NCBI GenBank assembly: GCA_938003885.1
Contig: CALKWT010000197.1
Span: forward strand, 1-7,274
From: an uncultured Balneolaceae bacterium
GTDB taxonomy: Bacteria; Bacteroidota; Rhodothermia; Balneolales; Balneolaceae
Reading direction: 5' to 3'
Length of the DNA: 7,274 nucleotides
A model generated the notes under the pieces. That model was not told the DNA's origin and made no database searches. It saw nothing but the letters and a program-made list of their open reading frames with translations. A program made the position numbers and the translations under genes. Positions 6,562 to 7,274 of this stretch are shown one piece after another; position 1 is the stretch's first letter, and each line of letters opens with the position of its first letter.

Positions 6562-7274
6562 ATGAAAAATAAAAATCTTTTTAAAAACACCGCCAGTAAA
6601 AAAGGGAGAAACCGGATCATCTCACCGGAGAACTCCGAATTGTCTGCCCTATCCTATTTTCGGATCATTCTGGACAAAGAACTCTCCGCAATTGATTATG
6701 AAAATCAGGGGGTGGAAGCTGGCCTGATCTGTCTCAGCGGAGAAGGGACGATAACGATCAGCGGACATGAGTATCTGATGAAACCGTACGATACACTTTT
6801 TCTGCCTCCGGGCCAAAGAGGCACCGTTAGGACGGAGAGTACACTCGATATCGTCGAATTCACTGCGCCTTCCGAAGAGCAGGGCCCTGCCCACTTTGTG
6901 CCTTTTAAAGAGGTGAACGAGGATCCTGAACTGACCGAGATGCTGGGCGGCACCGGTTATACCCGTAAGATCCACAGATTGATTGATAATAATGTCCCTG
7001 CAAGCCGGCTGTTGGGCGGCCTCATATTCAGTGAACCGGGAAACTGGACCAGCTGGGCGCCCCATGAACATACAGATACCAAGGAGGAGATCTATCTCTA
7101 TATCGAGATGCCACCACCAGCTTTTGGTATACAGCTGGTTTATGAAGATCTCAAAGAGCCAGAATATCTGGGCCCGGTTTTCGAAAATGATGCTGTGGTT
7201 ATTAAACGGGGATACCATCCCAATGTCGCCATCCCGGGTCATAGCTTAAATTTCCTCTGGCTGATGGCTACCCT
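6562..7274 (+). CDS. iolB: 5-deoxy-glucuronate isomerase, 3' end beyond window
   Basis: From the ATG at 6562, 237 codons stay open to the window edge without a stop. The protein is a two-lobed cupin of the KduI/IolB family. The C-terminal lobe shows NWTSWAPHEH with His168 and His170, then KEEIY with Glu175, and GYHPN with His219. This is the H-x-H...E...H metal site of the family, and the NWxSxPPHxH and RGYHP blocks are typical of IolB. The enzyme isomerises 5-deoxy-D-glucuronate to 2-deoxy-5-keto-D-gluconate in inositol catabolism. Full-length IolB is about 260-270 residues, so only some 30 residues are missing. The first 20 residues are basic and A-rich in codons (MKNKNLFKNT). No ribosome binding site is evident in the seven bases after iolG, so translation may depend on coupling. 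It is clearly co-transcribed with iolG; the remaining iol genes would be expected next. Confidence 0.88.
   Translation, partial: MKNKNLFKNTASKKGRNRIISPENSELSALSYFRIILDKELSAIDYENQGVEAGLICLSGEGTITISGHEYLMKPYDTLFLPPGQRGTVRTESTLDIVEFTAPSEEQGPAHFVPFKEVNEDPELTEMLGGTGYTRKIHRLIDNNVPASRLLGGLIFSEPGNWTSWAPHEHTDTKEEIYLYIEMPPPAFGIQLVYEDLKEPEYLGPVFENDAVVIKRGYHPNVAIPGHSLNFLWLMAT

Noticed and set aside
6649..7242. Minus-strand frame of 197 codons at the right edge
   Set aside because: The plus strand here encodes IolB with its full metal-ligand set. The minus-strand product has no recognisable motif.
1..7274. tRNA, rRNA, CRISPR array, insertion sequence or attachment site
   Set aside because: No spaced direct repeats, no transposase-like translation, no terminal inverted repeats and no tRNA-like cloverleaf were noticed by eye. 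This is a reading without tools, so a degenerate element could be missed.

Overview
The window carries seven genes: one divergent partial gene on the minus strand at the left edge, and six plus-strand genes that read as an inositol scavenging and catabolism unit, the last cut by the right edge. Base composition is balanced. Start sites are a mixture: some have a recognisable Shine-Dalgarno sequence (the permease and the dehydrogenase) and others have none (the phospholipase, the binding protein, iolB). That mixture, with a lipoprotein-type binding protein, suggests a Gram-negative bacterium of the Bacteroidota/Balneolota/Rhodothermota kind. This assignment is a guess from style, not from a marker gene.

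Layout: (1) 1-400, minus strand, the N-terminal part of a DUF255/YyaL-type thioredoxin-fold protein. (2) 401-637, a divergent intergenic region with a near-consensus sigma70-type promoter facing right (TTGACA at 495-500, TATCAT at 518-523). A perfect 16-bp LacI-type palindrome covers its predicted start point, an upstream dyad lies at 456-475, and the transcribed leader contains a further palindrome and a possible 15-codon leader ORF that ends in an ATGA overlap with the next gene. (3) 638-1819, a secreted Ca2+-dependent phosphoinositide-specific phospholipase C. (4) 1820-1995, a 176-base spacer with a hairpin. (5) 1996-5446, a complete RbsA/RbsC/RbsB-type ABC importer in the order ATPase, permease, lipoprotein binding protein. 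(6) 5487-6554, a Gfo/Idh/MocA oxidoreductase fitting inositol 2-dehydrogenase (IolG). (7) 6562-7274, the 5' 237 codons of 5-deoxy-glucuronate isomerase (IolB).

Putting the genes together (inference): the secreted phospholipase would release inositol phosphate from phosphatidylinositol-type lipids, a phosphatase not seen here would free inositol, the importer would bring inositol into the cytoplasm, IolG would oxidise it to scyllo-inosose, and IolB would act later in the same pathway. IolE, IolD, IolC and IolJ activities would be expected to the right of the window or elsewhere. The most interesting points are the coupling of a phosphoinositide-cleaving enzyme to an inositol uptake and breakdown locus, and the operator placed on the promoter of that enzyme. 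Apart from this arrangement all the protein families are known ones.
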